The notes under the pieces: generated by a model | The model's database searches: none | Seen by the model: only the letters and a program-made list of their open reading frames with translations | Told to the model about the DNA's origin: nothing | Part shown: positions 5,947-13,646 of the stretch, one piece after another | How the letters are laid out: every line of letters begins with the position of its first letter | Numbering within the stretch: position 1 is the first letter of the stretch | Source: Fimenecus sp045611635 | GTDB lineage: Bacteria > Bacillota > Clostridia > Oscillospirales > Acutalibacteraceae | Direction of reading: 5' to 3' | Assembly (NCBI GenBank): GCA_045611635.1 | Contig: JAZKXL010000023.1 | Span: 1-20,775, forward strand | Length of the DNA stretch: 20,775 bases | Made by a program: the position numbers and the translations under genes

Positions 5947-8016
5947 ATGAAGGCTTATACCTCAAACAACATCAGAAATATTGCTGTGCTTGGTCACGGC
6001 GGAAAAGGAAAAACTACACTTTGTGAAGCAATGCTTTATTTAGCAGGTGCTACTGACAGACTCGGTAAAGTTGCTGACGGTAATACTGTTCTTGACTTTG
6101 ATGCAGAAGAAAAAAGAAGAAAGTCATCAGTATCATCAGCAATGGCTGCTATTGAATGGGATAACACAAAGTTAAACTTTATAGATGCTCCAGGTCTTTT
6201 TGACTTTGAAAATGGCGCAGCTGAAGCAGTTCGTGCAGCTGAAGCAGTTCTTATTGTTACAAGTGCAGGTTCAGGCGTTGACGTTGGTACTGAAAAAGCA
6301 TTTAAAGCAGCCGAAAAACGTGGTCTTGCAAAATTCTTTGCTATTACAAAAACCGACTCTGACCATAGAAGCTTCTACAAGACATTTGAAGCTCTTAAAG
6401 AAGTTTACGGCAACAAGCTTTGCCCTACAATTATTCCTTATATGGAAGGTAACATTACAAAATCATATGTTAACCTTATGACAGGTATGGCTTATGAATA
6501 TGACGCTGAGGGTAAAGCAACTAAAGTTCCAATGCCTTCTGACCCTGTTATTGAAGAAATGACAGCTGCATTTATGGAAGCAGTTGCTACTACTGATGAT
6601 GAACTTATGGAAAAATTCTTTGAAGGTGAAACATTCACACAAGAAGAAATCCTTAAAGGTCTTTGCACAGGTATTTTTGACGGTTCTATATACCCTGTTT
6701 ATGCAGTTGCAGGCCTTACTTGCGCAGGTGTTGACCAGCTTCTTTACAACCTTGCATGGTCAGTTCCTGGTGCATACGGTTACGCAGGTGAAACTGCTAA
6801 AAACGAAGACGGTGAAGATGTTATTCTTCCTTGCGATATTAACGGACCTCTTGCAGCAGTTTGCTTTAAGACAGTTGCTGACCCATTCGTAGGTAAAATG
6901 TCATTCTTTAAGGTTGTTTCAGGTAAACTTTCCGCCGATACTCAAGCATACAATGTTCGTACAGGCGAAGTTGAAAAAATGGGTAAATTCGTTACTGTTA
7001 AGGGTGGCAAACAAGAAGACGCTAAAGAAATTATTGCAGGTGATATCGGCGTTGTTACAAAGCTTGCAGGTGTTAAAACTGGTGACACACTTTGTGATGC
7101 TAAGAATATTGTAATTCTTCAAGGCGTTGACGCTCCAAAGCCATGTCTTTCAATGGCAGTTAACGTTCGCAAAAAGGGTGAAGAAGAAAAAGTTGCACAA
7201 GGACTTTTCCGTCTTATGGAAGAAGACCCATCAATCTCATTCACAATCAATAAAGAAACTAAAGAACAGGTTCTTTCAGGTCTTGGTGAACAACACCTTG
7301 ATGTTATCGTTTCAAAACTTAAGAATAAATTTGGCGTTGAAGTTGATTTGACAGTTCCTAAAGTTGCTTATAGAGAAACAATCCGCAAATCAGCTGAAGC
7401 ACAAGGTAAACACAAGAAACAATCAGGTGGTCATGGTCAGTTCGGTGACGTACATATTCGTTTCGAACCATGTGACAGTGATGAACTTGTATTTGCTGAA
7501 GAAGTTTTCGGCGGTGCAGTTCCAAAGAACTTCTTCCCTGCAGTTGAAAAGGGACTTCGTGATTGCGTTCTTAAGGGCGTTCTTGCAGGTTACCCAATGG
7601 TAGGCGTTAAAGCAACTCTTTATGATGGTTCTTACCACCCTGTTGACTCATCAGAAATGGCGTTCAAGATGGCTGCTTCACTTGCTTACAAGGCAGGTAT
7701 TCCAAAGGCGGACCCAACACTTCTTGAACCAGTTGGCACGCTTGTTGCTGTTATGCCTGATGATAATCTTGGCGACATTATGGGCGACATTACAAAACGT
7801 CGTGGTAGAGTTCTTGGTATGGGACCTGCTGACGAACCAAAAATGCAAGAGCTTACAGCTGAAGTTCCAATGGCTGAAATGGGTGACTTCACAACAGTTC
7901 TCCGTTCAGTAACAGCTGGTCGTGGCTCATTCTCATTCGAGTTTACTCGTTATGAACAAGCACCACAAAACATTGTTGAAAAAGTTATTGCTGAAGCAAA
8001 AGTTGACGAAGAATAA
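5947..8016 (+). CDS. Elongation factor G-like translational GTPase (second EF-G type)
   Basis: 689 residues, full EF-G length. P-loop GHGGKGKT (16-23), a switch region DFDAEEKRRKSSVSS (50-64) in place of the canonical RGITI block, G3 DAPG (80-83) and G4 TKTD (134-137). Domains II-III follow. A domain IV signature, HKKQSGGHGQFGDV, lies near 480-495, and a domain V ends near residue 685. P-loops of this kind mark the EF-G-like branch (Thermotoga TM1651 type), not the canonical EF-G with GHVDAGKT. It is not next to rpsL/rpsG/tuf, so it is probably an accessory EF-G whose role is not settled. G4 has Thr instead of Asn, and the G5 equivalent reads as VAG, not SA. It is monocistronic, with its own promoter and terminator. 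I would not call it the main fusA. Confidence 0.92.
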   Translation: MKAYTSNNIRNIAVLGHGGKGKTTLCEAMLYLAGATDRLGKVADGNTVLDFDAEEKRRKSSVSSAMAAIEWDNTKLNFIDAPGLFDFENGAAEAVRAAEAVLIVTSAGSGVDVGTEKAFKAAEKRGLAKFFAITKTDSDHRSFYKTFEALKEVYGNKLCPTIIPYMEGNITKSYVNLMTGMAYEYDAEGKATKVPMPSDPVIEEMTAAFMEAVATTDDELMEKFFEGETFTQEEILKGLCTGIFDGSIYPVYAVAGLTCAGVDQLLYNLAWSVPGAYGYAGETAKNEDGEDVILPCDINGPLAAVCFKTVADPFVGKMSFFKVVSGKLSADTQAYNVRTGEVEKMGKFVTVKGGKQEDAKEIIAGDIGVVTKLAGVKTGDTLCDAKNIVILQGVDAPKPCLSMAVNVRKKGEEEKVAQGLFRLMEEDPSISFTINKETKEQVLSGLGEQHLDVIVSKLKNKFGVEVDLTVPKVAYRETIRKSAEAQGKHKKQSGGHGQFGDVHIRFEPCDSDELVFAEEVFGGAVPKNFFPAVEKGLRDCVLKGVLAGYPMVGVKATLYDGSYHPVDSSEMAFKMAASLAYKAGIPKADPTLLEPVGTLVAVMPDDNLGDIMGDITKRRGRVLGMGPADEPKMQELTAEVPMAEMGDFTTVLRSVTAGRGSFSFEFTRYEQAPQNIVEKVIAEAKVDEE

Positions 8017-8025
8017 ATAAAAATT

Positions 8026-8055
8026 GTCCCTACGGTTTTTCCGTAGGGACTTTTT
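8026..8055 (+). terminator. Terminator of the EF-G-like gene
   Basis: Perfect 10-base stem GTCCCTACGG (8026-8035) with CCGTAGGGAC (8041-8050), loop TTTTT, followed by TTTTT (8051-8055). It starts ten bases after the stop codon. On the minus strand it is followed by AATTTTTATTT, so it may also back up termination of the lipoprotein gene. Confidence 0.92.
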
Positions 8056-8088
8056 AATGCAAAAAGCAAAGTGCAAAACTTAAAATTG

Positions 8089-8116
8089 AAGGGACGATTA
8101 AATCGTCCCTTTTTTT
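8089..8116. terminator. Second GC-rich hairpin between convergent genes
   Basis: Stem AAGGGACGA (8089-8097) with TCGTCCCTT (8103-8111), loop TTAAA, then a T run on the plus strand to 8116. It lies right after the minus-strand lipoprotein stop (8115). On that strand the downstream tract (TTCAATTTT) is weaker, so it is at best a modest minus-strand terminator. It may instead be a copy of a dispersed palindromic repeat. Confidence 0.6.
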
Positions 8117-8519
8117 ATTGTGTATCTTCAATATTATTTTCTTCTTGTACAGTAGTTGTTTCTACTGTTGTAGACTCAGTAGTTATTTCTACCGTTGTAG
8201 ATTCAGTAGTTGACTCTACTGTTGGTTTTGTGGTAGTTGTTGTGCTACTTTGGTGCTTTCTTGTAGTAGTTGGTATGTTGTTTTGAGGTCTTCTTGTTGT
8301 GCTTGGATTTGTTGTTAAAGATGTTGAATCTTTTGTTTCACTTTCATCTTCAGTTTCTATTTCCGTTTGAGTTTCAGTTTCTGCTTCTGTTGTAGTTGTT
8401 GTAGTAGATTCCATTAAGGCAACATCAGCAATCTTTGTGTATTCAGGCGCACGTTTGCCGCATGCAGTAAAAACTACAGCCAACACAAGAATTAAAACAA
8501 AAATAAGTGCCTTTTTCAT
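8115..8519 (-). CDS. Thr/Glu-rich lipoprotein of unknown function
   Basis: 134 residues from ATG at 8519 (MKKALIF), placed 8 bases after AAGGAG. An upstream ATG at 8525 is only 2 bases from that site. The signal peptide ends in a lipobox-like FTAC, so Cys would be lipidated and the protein anchored outside the membrane. The rest is low complexity: Thr runs, a Glu/Thr acidic stretch, a Pro/Arg/Thr middle (TTRRPQNN), and a C-terminal nine-residue repeat (VE.TTESTT) encoded by 27-bp tandem repeats. No folded domain is visible, and such a chain looks like a flexible, possibly glycosylated spacer. It follows the permuted NlpC/P60 gene by 12 bases, so the two form an operon and may work together. 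Function unknown. Confidence 0.85.
   Translation of the reverse strand: MKKALIFVLILVLAVVFTACGKRAPEYTKIADVALMESTTTTTTEAETETQTEIETEDESETKDSTSLTTNPSTTRRPQNNIPTTTRKHQSSTTTTTKPTVESTTESTTVEITTESTTVETTTVQEENNIEDTQ
8161..8225. repeat. 27-bp tandem repeat in the lipoprotein gene
   Basis: Units at 8161-8187 and 8188-8214, with a partial third from 8215, encode a nine-residue period (VESTTESTT/VEITTESTT/VETTTV). It is in frame. Confidence 0.8.
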
Positions 8520-8531
8520 AATCATATCTCC

Positions 8532-9398
8532 TTATAAGTCCATTATATTACCATACACCTGAACAATCTCTAGTTTATCACTATGTAAAATTTCTTTAGG
8601 TGTAACAATTCGATTTCCATTTGAGTCAACATCAATTCCGAAGCAGTTATAAGCATACCACACAAAATGTGCGCATTGTGTCGTAGATGGTAATACATTT
8701 TCATCACGACCACTTAAGAGTCCTGCCATAATTGAATAATCAATCCCAATCAACTTATCTTTTGCAAATTTTGCAATTTCGTTGGCTATTTCCTCATCAA
8801 CATTTTTTGCACGAAGCACTGCAACAAGCGGAAAATCCCACCACTCAATTATACTGCCTAATGCGGATTTTTCGCCAATCATAACCGCTTGCGCTATGAT
8901 TCCATTTTCAGCATCTACCACTATTGCGGCATGTCCATGACGCCAACCCAAAGAGTGAATGCTTAGCGTAACTATTATATCACCATTTTGAAGATTTGCA
9001 AACATTGGATTTTGTATTGCATTCCCATTACTGTCAGTAATATATTCGTGACAAGCAAAAACTCCGTCACGAAAGCAAACAAAATCTTTATCAGCAAGGT
9101 AATATTGACGATATTCTTCTACTTTCTCGTACAGTCCCATACTTGCAAGTTTATCTACTGCAGGTTTTCCAAGTCCCGTTTGTGAAAAAATTAAGTCATA
9201 ATCTTTTTTTGTTAGGTCTTCTTGCTTTTCGAGTTTTTCATAAACCTGACGCCAAGCAGCGTCATCTACTTTAACTGCATCAGTATACGCCTTAATATCA
9301 GCAATTTCACTAAGGGTAAAATCTAGCATTTTAAAAAATACAACCAAAATTAAAAAAATAGAGATGAATCGCAAATATCGCTTTTGTTTTTTATTCAC
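8532..9398 (-). CDS. Membrane-anchored permuted NlpC/P60 (YiiX/YycO-like) papain-fold protein
   Basis: 288 residues. The start is GTG at 9398, preceded by GGAGGTG five bases upstream. An uncleaved N-terminal membrane anchor (about 11-28) leads to a helical region (about 30-105). The catalytic-type domain follows: NGDIIVT and WRHGHAAIVV (His154/His156) come before QCAHFVWYAYNCFG (Cys242). His before Cys is the circularly permuted order of YiiX/YycO/LRAT-like members of the NlpC/P60 superfamily, the reverse of standard NlpC/P60 peptidoglycan hydrolases. Known relatives act as amidases, peptidases or acyltransferases on envelope molecules; the substrate here is unknown. It is the first gene of a two-gene operon with the lipoprotein. 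Confidence 0.82.
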   Translation of the reverse strand: MNKKQKRYLRFISIFLILVVFFKMLDFTLSEIADIKAYTDAVKVDDAAWRQVYEKLEKQEDLTKKDYDLIFSQTGLGKPAVDKLASMGLYEKVEEYRQYYLADKDFVCFRDGVFACHEYITDSNGNAIQNPMFANLQNGDIIVTLSIHSLGWRHGHAAIVVDAENGIIAQAVMIGEKSALGSIIEWWDFPLVAVLRAKNVDEEIANEIAKFAKDKLIGIDYSIMAGLLSGRDENVLPSTTQCAHFVWYAYNCFGIDVDSNGNRIVTPKEILHSDKLEIVQVYGNIMDL

Positions 9399-9425
9399 AA
9401 TTACACCTCCAATACTATCTTTTTT

Positions 9426-9454
9426 ATACTACCATACATTTCATATTATTGCAA
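9426..9454 (-). promoter_or_regulatory. Probable promoter of the permuted NlpC/lipoprotein operon
   Basis: On the minus strand, TTGCAA (9454-9449), a 17-base spacer and TAGTAT (9431-9426), followed by AAAA. Both boxes are moderate matches. It would give a leader of about 20 bases with GGAGGTG. Confidence 0.45.
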
Positions 9455-9462
9455 TTATTGTA

Positions 9463-9477
9463 AACAGTTAAACTGTT
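9463..9477. promoter_or_regulatory. Operator-like palindrome between divergent genes
   Basis: AACAGTT-A-AACTGTT is a perfect 7-base inverted repeat around one base. It lies between the minus-strand promoter (9426-9454) and the putative spoVAC promoter (9475-9502). Regulator unknown. Confidence 0.4.
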
Positions 9478-9502
9478 AAATTACAAATTTCAGGTCACAC
9501 TA
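9475..9502 (+). promoter_or_regulatory. Possible forespore (SigG/SigF-type) promoter of spoVAC
   Basis: GTTAA (9475-9479), 16 bases, then CACACTA (9496-9502), close to the SigG -10 CATACTA. The overlapping GGTCACACTAT also fits a SigF-style -10. No good SigA promoter is visible. The spoVA operon is SigG-dependent in Bacillus subtilis, which is why I looked. The match is partial. Confidence 0.35.
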
Positions 9503-9520
9503 TAAACAAGGAGTGATTTT

Positions 9521-9964
9521 ATGTCAACAACTGATAAAGAATATGACAAAATGGCGAAAAAAGCGTCGCCAAATTCACCAAAAATACTTAACTGTGTAAA
9601 AGCATTTATTTTTGGTGGAGCAATATGCACCTTCGGACAATTTCTTAACTGGGGATTTGAAAAACTTGGGTTTTCAGAAGACTATGTAAAAGCACTTACA
9701 CCATCAGTTTTAATTATAATTGCTGCCATTCTTACAGGCATAGGTGTTTTTGACAAAATTGCAAAGCATGCAGGCGCAGGTACAATAGTACCAATTACTG
9801 GTTTTGCAAATTCCGTTGTATCCCCTGCCTTAGAATTTAAAACCGAAGGCCTTATTATGGGTACGGGTGCAAATATATTCAAAATTGCAGGTCCCGTTAT
9901 TGCGTACGGAATTTTCGCAGGTGTTATTTACGGATTAATTGCATATTTGTTGAAACTATATTAA
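9521..9964 (+). CDS. spoVAC: Stage V sporulation protein AC
   Basis: 147 residues, the usual SpoVAC length (SpoVAE is shorter, near 116). SpoVA proteins form the channel in the spore inner membrane that loads Ca-dipicolinate and releases it on germination. An N-terminal hydrophilic segment of about 20 residues is followed by LNCVKAFIFGGAICTFGQ, typical of SpoVAC. Four membrane segments are visible, at about 24-46, 58-76, 82-115 (Gly-rich re-entrant-looking TGFANSVVSPALEFKTEG) and 120-146. The ribosome site AAGGAGTG is well placed. It stands alone: the usual partners spoVAD and spoVAE do not follow, and a terminator comes directly after. Confidence 0.92.
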   Translation: MSTTDKEYDKMAKKASPNSPKILNCVKAFIFGGAICTFGQFLNWGFEKLGFSEDYVKALTPSVLIIIAAILTGIGVFDKIAKHAGAGTIVPITGFANSVVSPALEFKTEGLIMGTGANIFKIAGPVIAYGIFAGVIYGLIAYLLKLY

Positions 9965-9992
9965 AAAAGTCCGCATATAGCGGACTTTTTTT
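9963..9992. terminator. Bidirectional terminator between spoVAC and htrA
   Basis: Stem AGTCCGC (9968-9974) with GCGGACT (9980-9986), loop ATATA, flanked by A6 upstream and T run downstream, so it reads as a terminator on both strands. It serves spoVAC (stop 9964) and, 10-15 bases past its stop, the minus-strand protease gene. Confidence 0.92.
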
Positions 9993-10000
9993 ATTGGTTA

Positions 10001-11386
10001 TTATGAAACTTTTGAATCATCAACAAGTTTAGTAGTTACCTCAAAGGTTGAAATATCATTGTTCGCATCAATTCTACAAATTGTAAGCTTTATGGTGCTG
10101 CCTACCTTTCCTGCTTCAATTGCATCAAGCAAAACATCTTGTGTATCCATATCTTTGCCATTAACCTTAATAATCATATCGCCAACTTTAACGCCTTTGC
10201 TTTTAAGGTCACTGCCATTCATAATTGTATCAATTACTAATGAACCTAATGGCAAGTCATTTTCTTGAATTACTGCAAAATGCTGTTGACTTTGGCTTGC
10301 TGTATATACTTTAACACCAAGCACAGGGCGATTTTTAACAACACCATATGCAATAAGCTGGTCAACAATTTCTTTAACCGTTGTTGAAGGCACTGCAAAG
10401 CCCATACCCTCATAATCAGTTGATGCAATCTTTGAGGAGTTAATGCCAATAACTTGACCATATTCATTCACCAATGCACCGCCTGAATTGCCAGGATTAA
10501 TTGGTGCAGTGTGTTGAATACATGCGACCTCATATCCAACGGGACTATTAACAGGTCTGCCAATTGCTGACACCATACCATTTGTAAACGAGCCAAAAAA
10601 CTGTGTGCCGCCTGGGTTACCAATAGCGTAAACTGTTTCACCAACCTCAACAGAAGACGAATCAGCAAACTCAGCCGCTTTAAGGTTTGTTGAATTTACT
10701 TTAACAACACCGATATCGGTTTTTGCATCAAGACCTACAAGGTATCCGTCATATTGAGTGCCGTCAGATGTTTGTACGGTAATTTTAGGATTAGTTGCAT
10801 CAATAACATGTGCGCAAGTAATAATATATGTTACAGTGTTGTCACTATTTGTACCCATAACAACACCTGTGCCCTCTGACACTACTTGTTGATACTTACC
10901 ACCATACACTAAAATTCCTACTGAGCTTTCATGTACTTTCTTATAAACATCTTTTGCTAAAAGCGTTTCTCCACTAGATTCAACCTGAATATTGTCACTA
11001 TTGCCACCATTATTTTCGGAAAACTCAAGCGTTGCATCACCGTTACCAATTGGTTGTTGCTGAATTTCAGGTGTCATTTCACCCTTTGCGGAAAGCACCC
11101 CTGCAATAACTCCTATTGAAAGGCAAATACATACCGCTACTATACCAATGGCAACTGTAAATCCTAGTTTTTTACCTTTTGACGCCTTTTTAGGTGCCTC
11201 CGGTTTGGTTTGTAGTGGTGCATTTGGTCTTACATAACTGCCGTACGGCATATACTGACCGCCACCATAATACGTGTTGTATGGATTACCCACAGGAGGT
11301 GTTGGTTGTGGCGAAACGTGGGGATTTGTATTGTTTTGATTTGTATTTTCTACCCCATTTATATTGTTTTCAAAATTTTGGTCCAT
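10001..11386 (-). CDS. htrA: Membrane-anchored HtrA/DegP-like serine protease with PDZ domain
   Basis: 461 residues from ATG at 11386 (MDQNFENN), which has GGAGG five bases upstream. An ATG at 11398 overlapping the kinase stop (TAATG) has no good ribosome site. Order: Asn/Pro/Gly/Tyr-rich cytoplasmic tail (1-70), transmembrane helix (about 75-99), linker, then a trypsin-like domain with His193 (TCAHVID), Asp224 (KTDIGVV) and Ser301 (NPGNSGGAL). A PDZ domain follows (about 351-451: LGVKVY, GDMIIKVNGKDM). HtrA proteases degrade or refold damaged exported proteins at the outer face of the membrane. It is the last gene after the response regulator and kinase, which suggests it is part of the envelope-stress output of that system, as with htrC next to walRK in Bacillus. 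Confidence 0.95.
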   Translation of the reverse strand: MDQNFENNINGVENTNQNNTNPHVSPQPTPPVGNPYNTYYGGGQYMPYGSYVRPNAPLQTKPEAPKKASKGKKLGFTVAIGIVAVCICLSIGVIAGVLSAKGEMTPEIQQQPIGNGDATLEFSENNGGNSDNIQVESSGETLLAKDVYKKVHESSVGILVYGGKYQQVVSEGTGVVMGTNSDNTVTYIITCAHVIDATNPKITVQTSDGTQYDGYLVGLDAKTDIGVVKVNSTNLKAAEFADSSSVEVGETVYAIGNPGGTQFFGSFTNGMVSAIGRPVNSPVGYEVACIQHTAPINPGNSGGALVNEYGQVIGINSSKIASTDYEGMGFAVPSTTVKEIVDQLIAYGVVKNRPVLGVKVYTASQSQQHFAVIQENDLPLGSLVIDTIMNGSDLKSKGVKVGDMIIKVNGKDMDTQDVLLDAIEAGKVGSTIKLTICRIDANNDISTFEVTTKLVDDSKVS

Positions 11387-11397
11387 AGTGGCCTCCA

Positions 11398-12924
11398 TTA
11401 TTTTTCATTTTTCTCAAAAATTATTGTAAATCTTGTAAACTGACCCTCTACACTTTCGGCATAAATTTGACCACCGTGCAATTCAACTATGGTCTTGCAA
11501 AGATAAAGTCCAAGACCTGCGCTCTTTACGTCATAGCTTCTTGATTTGTCAACCTTATAGAAACGCTCAAAAATTTTGCCGATTTCTTCAGGAGAAACAC
11601 CCTCGCCAGTATTTTGTATTGAAATGTACAACTGTTTACTGTTGATTTCTCCTGCAAATACTGAAATTTCACCATTTTCATTTGTAAATTTCACTGCATT
11701 GTCAACAAGATTATATATTACTTGATGAAGCATATCACGGTCAGCAACTAATTTTACCTGACCAATTCTATCAAGCCCTAACACTTCAATATTTTTCTTT
11801 TCAATTTCTTGCTCAAAACTTAAAAGGCAGTCAATAATAAGTGGAGAAATGTCAAACGCTGTATGTTTTGGTTCCAACTCGCCCGCTTCAATTTTTGAAA
11901 GATTAAGCATTGAAGTTACAAGTCGTGAAAGTCGTTTTGTTTCGTTAGAAACAATTTGCAAATATTCACTATGTCTTTCCCGCGGAATAGTGCCGTCAAG
12001 AATACCGTCAATAAATCCACCGATTGTTGTCATTGGAGTTTTAAGCTCATGTGACACGTTTGCAATAAAATTTCGTCTTGAAGATTCAAGCACTGAAAGT
12101 GCTGTAGCCATTCGGTTAAAGTTTTGACACAACTCCGCAAATTCATCAGAACCACGAACAATTACACGTTTACTAAAATCGCCTTGTGCATAAGCTTTTG
12201 TAGCATTTGACATTTGTCTTAACGGTCTTGTAAGTTTTGCTGTAAAGGCATAAACAACAAGAAATGAAAGTGCCATAGCAAATACCGCTGATGACATAAA
12301 CAAACTCATTATTCTACCGGCATATTCCCTAAGTGTTGGCTCAAAAGGTGTTGCTGCAAAAATAGCACCTATAACTTTACCATTCGCTCTTACAGGTGCA
12401 CCTGCAAGAAGCGTTTTTTCGGTGTAAATACCCTCTACTTTTGAGTTGCTGAAAAAATATCCTCTTGTTACAAGACCCATTGTGTCTTTAGGCATTTTAT
12501 AGTCACTATGAATCTTACACCCGTTACTGCCAGCTGAGTATTCATGTAAAAAATCTTCTTTACAAAGCACTACTTTGCCCTGTGCATTACAAAAGAATAC
12601 GTCCGCACCAATGGCTTCTGACGTAACACCCAAGTTGTTGCAAATTATAACAAGTGCGTTGTCAAAATCTTCTTTTGTTATACATGTTTCAAAAATTCTT
12701 TCACAGTAAGCCGCATTTTGCTTTGCATTTTCGGTTAATAGCGTCTCTTTTTCACTTGAAACGCGAGTTGAAAGAAACACGGTAATAGCCGAAGCTAGAA
12801 CAAAATAACTCACAAGAATCATTGCTGTCATAATTGTAAGATATTTGGCAAACAAAGGCAGATGAGTAAAGAATTGTTCTATTCTTTTATATCTTTTCTT
12901 TAAAAAACCCTTATCTCTTACCAT
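11398..12924 (-). CDS. Sensor histidine kinase (PhoR/WalK/ResE-like, no PAS)
   Basis: 508 residues from ATG at 12924. A TTG at 12933 is the alternative and is better spaced from an AGGA. Either start overlaps the regulator gene, implying translational coupling. Transmembrane helix about 27-52; an extracytoplasmic Cache/PAS-like sensor (about 55-200; DVFFCNAQGKVV and GAPVRANGKVIGAIF) with six cysteines; second helix about 205-230; HAMP about 231-285; HisKA with NVSHELKTPMTT (His292); ATPase with NLVDNAVKF, NTGEGVSPEE, FERFYKVD and SAGLGLYLCK. It should autophosphorylate on His292 and pass phosphate to the neighbouring regulator. It lacks the internal PAS domain of Bacillus WalK. The ligand is unknown. 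Confidence 0.93.
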   Translation of the reverse strand: MVRDKGFLKKRYKRIEQFFTHLPLFAKYLTIMTAMILVSYFVLASAITVFLSTRVSSEKETLLTENAKQNAAYCERIFETCITKEDFDNALVIICNNLGVTSEAIGADVFFCNAQGKVVLCKEDFLHEYSAGSNGCKIHSDYKMPKDTMGLVTRGYFFSNSKVEGIYTEKTLLAGAPVRANGKVIGAIFAATPFEPTLREYAGRIMSLFMSSAVFAMALSFLVVYAFTAKLTRPLRQMSNATKAYAQGDFSKRVIVRGSDEFAELCQNFNRMATALSVLESSRRNFIANVSHELKTPMTTIGGFIDGILDGTIPRERHSEYLQIVSNETKRLSRLVTSMLNLSKIEAGELEPKHTAFDISPLIIDCLLSFEQEIEKKNIEVLGLDRIGQVKLVADRDMLHQVIYNLVDNAVKFTNENGEISVFAGEINSKQLYISIQNTGEGVSPEEIGKIFERFYKVDKSRSYDVKSAGLGLYLCKTIVELHGGQIYAESVEGQFTRFTIIFEKNEK

Positions 12925-13606
12925 GTGTTTCAAATCTATATCCTACACTCCAAATTGTTTTAAGCTCCCATTCAGGAGAAACGCCCTTAAGCTTATCGCG
13001 AAGTCGTTTAATATGAACATCAACTGTACGGCTATCACCATAATAGCCAAATCCCCAAACATCATCAAGTAATTGGTCGCGAGTAAAAACTCTATCAGGA
13101 TTACTTGCAAGATGATAAATAAGTTCAAGCTCTTTTGGTGGAGCGTCAATGACAACGCCATCTACCTTCAATTCATAATTTGTAAGGTTAATTGAAAGCT
13201 TGTCATAGTGCACCTCTTTAACATCTTCAGTTTTCACAACAGATGTTCTTCTAAGCACAGCTTTAATGCGAGCCACAATTTCTTTTGTATCAAAAGGTTT
13301 TGTAACATAATCGTCAGCGCCAAGTTCAAGACCTAAAACCTTATCAAAAACTTCGTCTTTTGCAGTAAGCATAATAATTGGTGCTTCACTTGTTTTTCTA
13401 ATTTCACGGCAAACCTGCCAACCGTCAAGTTGTGGAAGCATAATATCAAGCAATATAAGGTCCGGCTTTGCTGATTCAAACACGTTAACCGCATCCATTC
13501 CGTTATGCGCCATAACTACTGTATATCCCTCTTTTTCAAGGTACATTCTAAGCAATTCGCAAATGTTTCTATCATCATCTACAACTAAAATCTTCTCTCT
13601 TTGCAT
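12911..13606 (-). CDS. OmpR/PhoB-family response regulator
   Basis: 231 residues. Receiver domain with acidic pocket VVDDD (8-12), phospho-acceptor Asp54 (LILLDIML), Thr81 and Lys103 (YVTKPF). The C-terminal winged helix (about 135-228) ends with RTVDVHIKRLRDKL and TIWSVGYRFE, close to ResD/WalR/PhoP-type regulators. AGGAGG sits 8 bases before ATG 13606. It is co-transcribed with the kinase (overlap) and htrA. It is adjacent to rlmH and a WalJ homologue, as in Bacillus walRK loci, but the winged helix reads more like ResD, so I leave the symbol blank. A TTAACA-N5-ATAACA direct repeat lies in its leader. Confidence 0.93.
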   Translation of the reverse strand: MQREKILVVDDDRNICELLRMYLEKEGYTVVMAHNGMDAVNVFESAKPDLILLDIMLPQLDGWQVCREIRKTSEAPIIMLTAKDEVFDKVLGLELGADDYVTKPFDTKEIVARIKAVLRRTSVVKTEDVKEVHYDKLSINLTNYELKVDGVVIDAPPKELELIYHLASNPDRVFTRDQLLDDVWGFGYYGDSRTVDVHIKRLRDKLKGVSPEWELKTIWSVGYRFETHGKR

Positions 13607-13646
13607 AATACATGCCTCCTCTATAATTAAATATAACCGCTAAATT

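Noticed and set aside
8071..8286. Plus-strand small Val-rich frame
   Set aside because: Antisense to the Thr/Glu lipoprotein gene, which has a lipobox, a ribosome site and an operon partner.
10270..10668. Short minus-strand frames inside the protease gene
   Set aside because: Out-of-frame shadows of htrA, which is intact with the full catalytic triad and PDZ domain.
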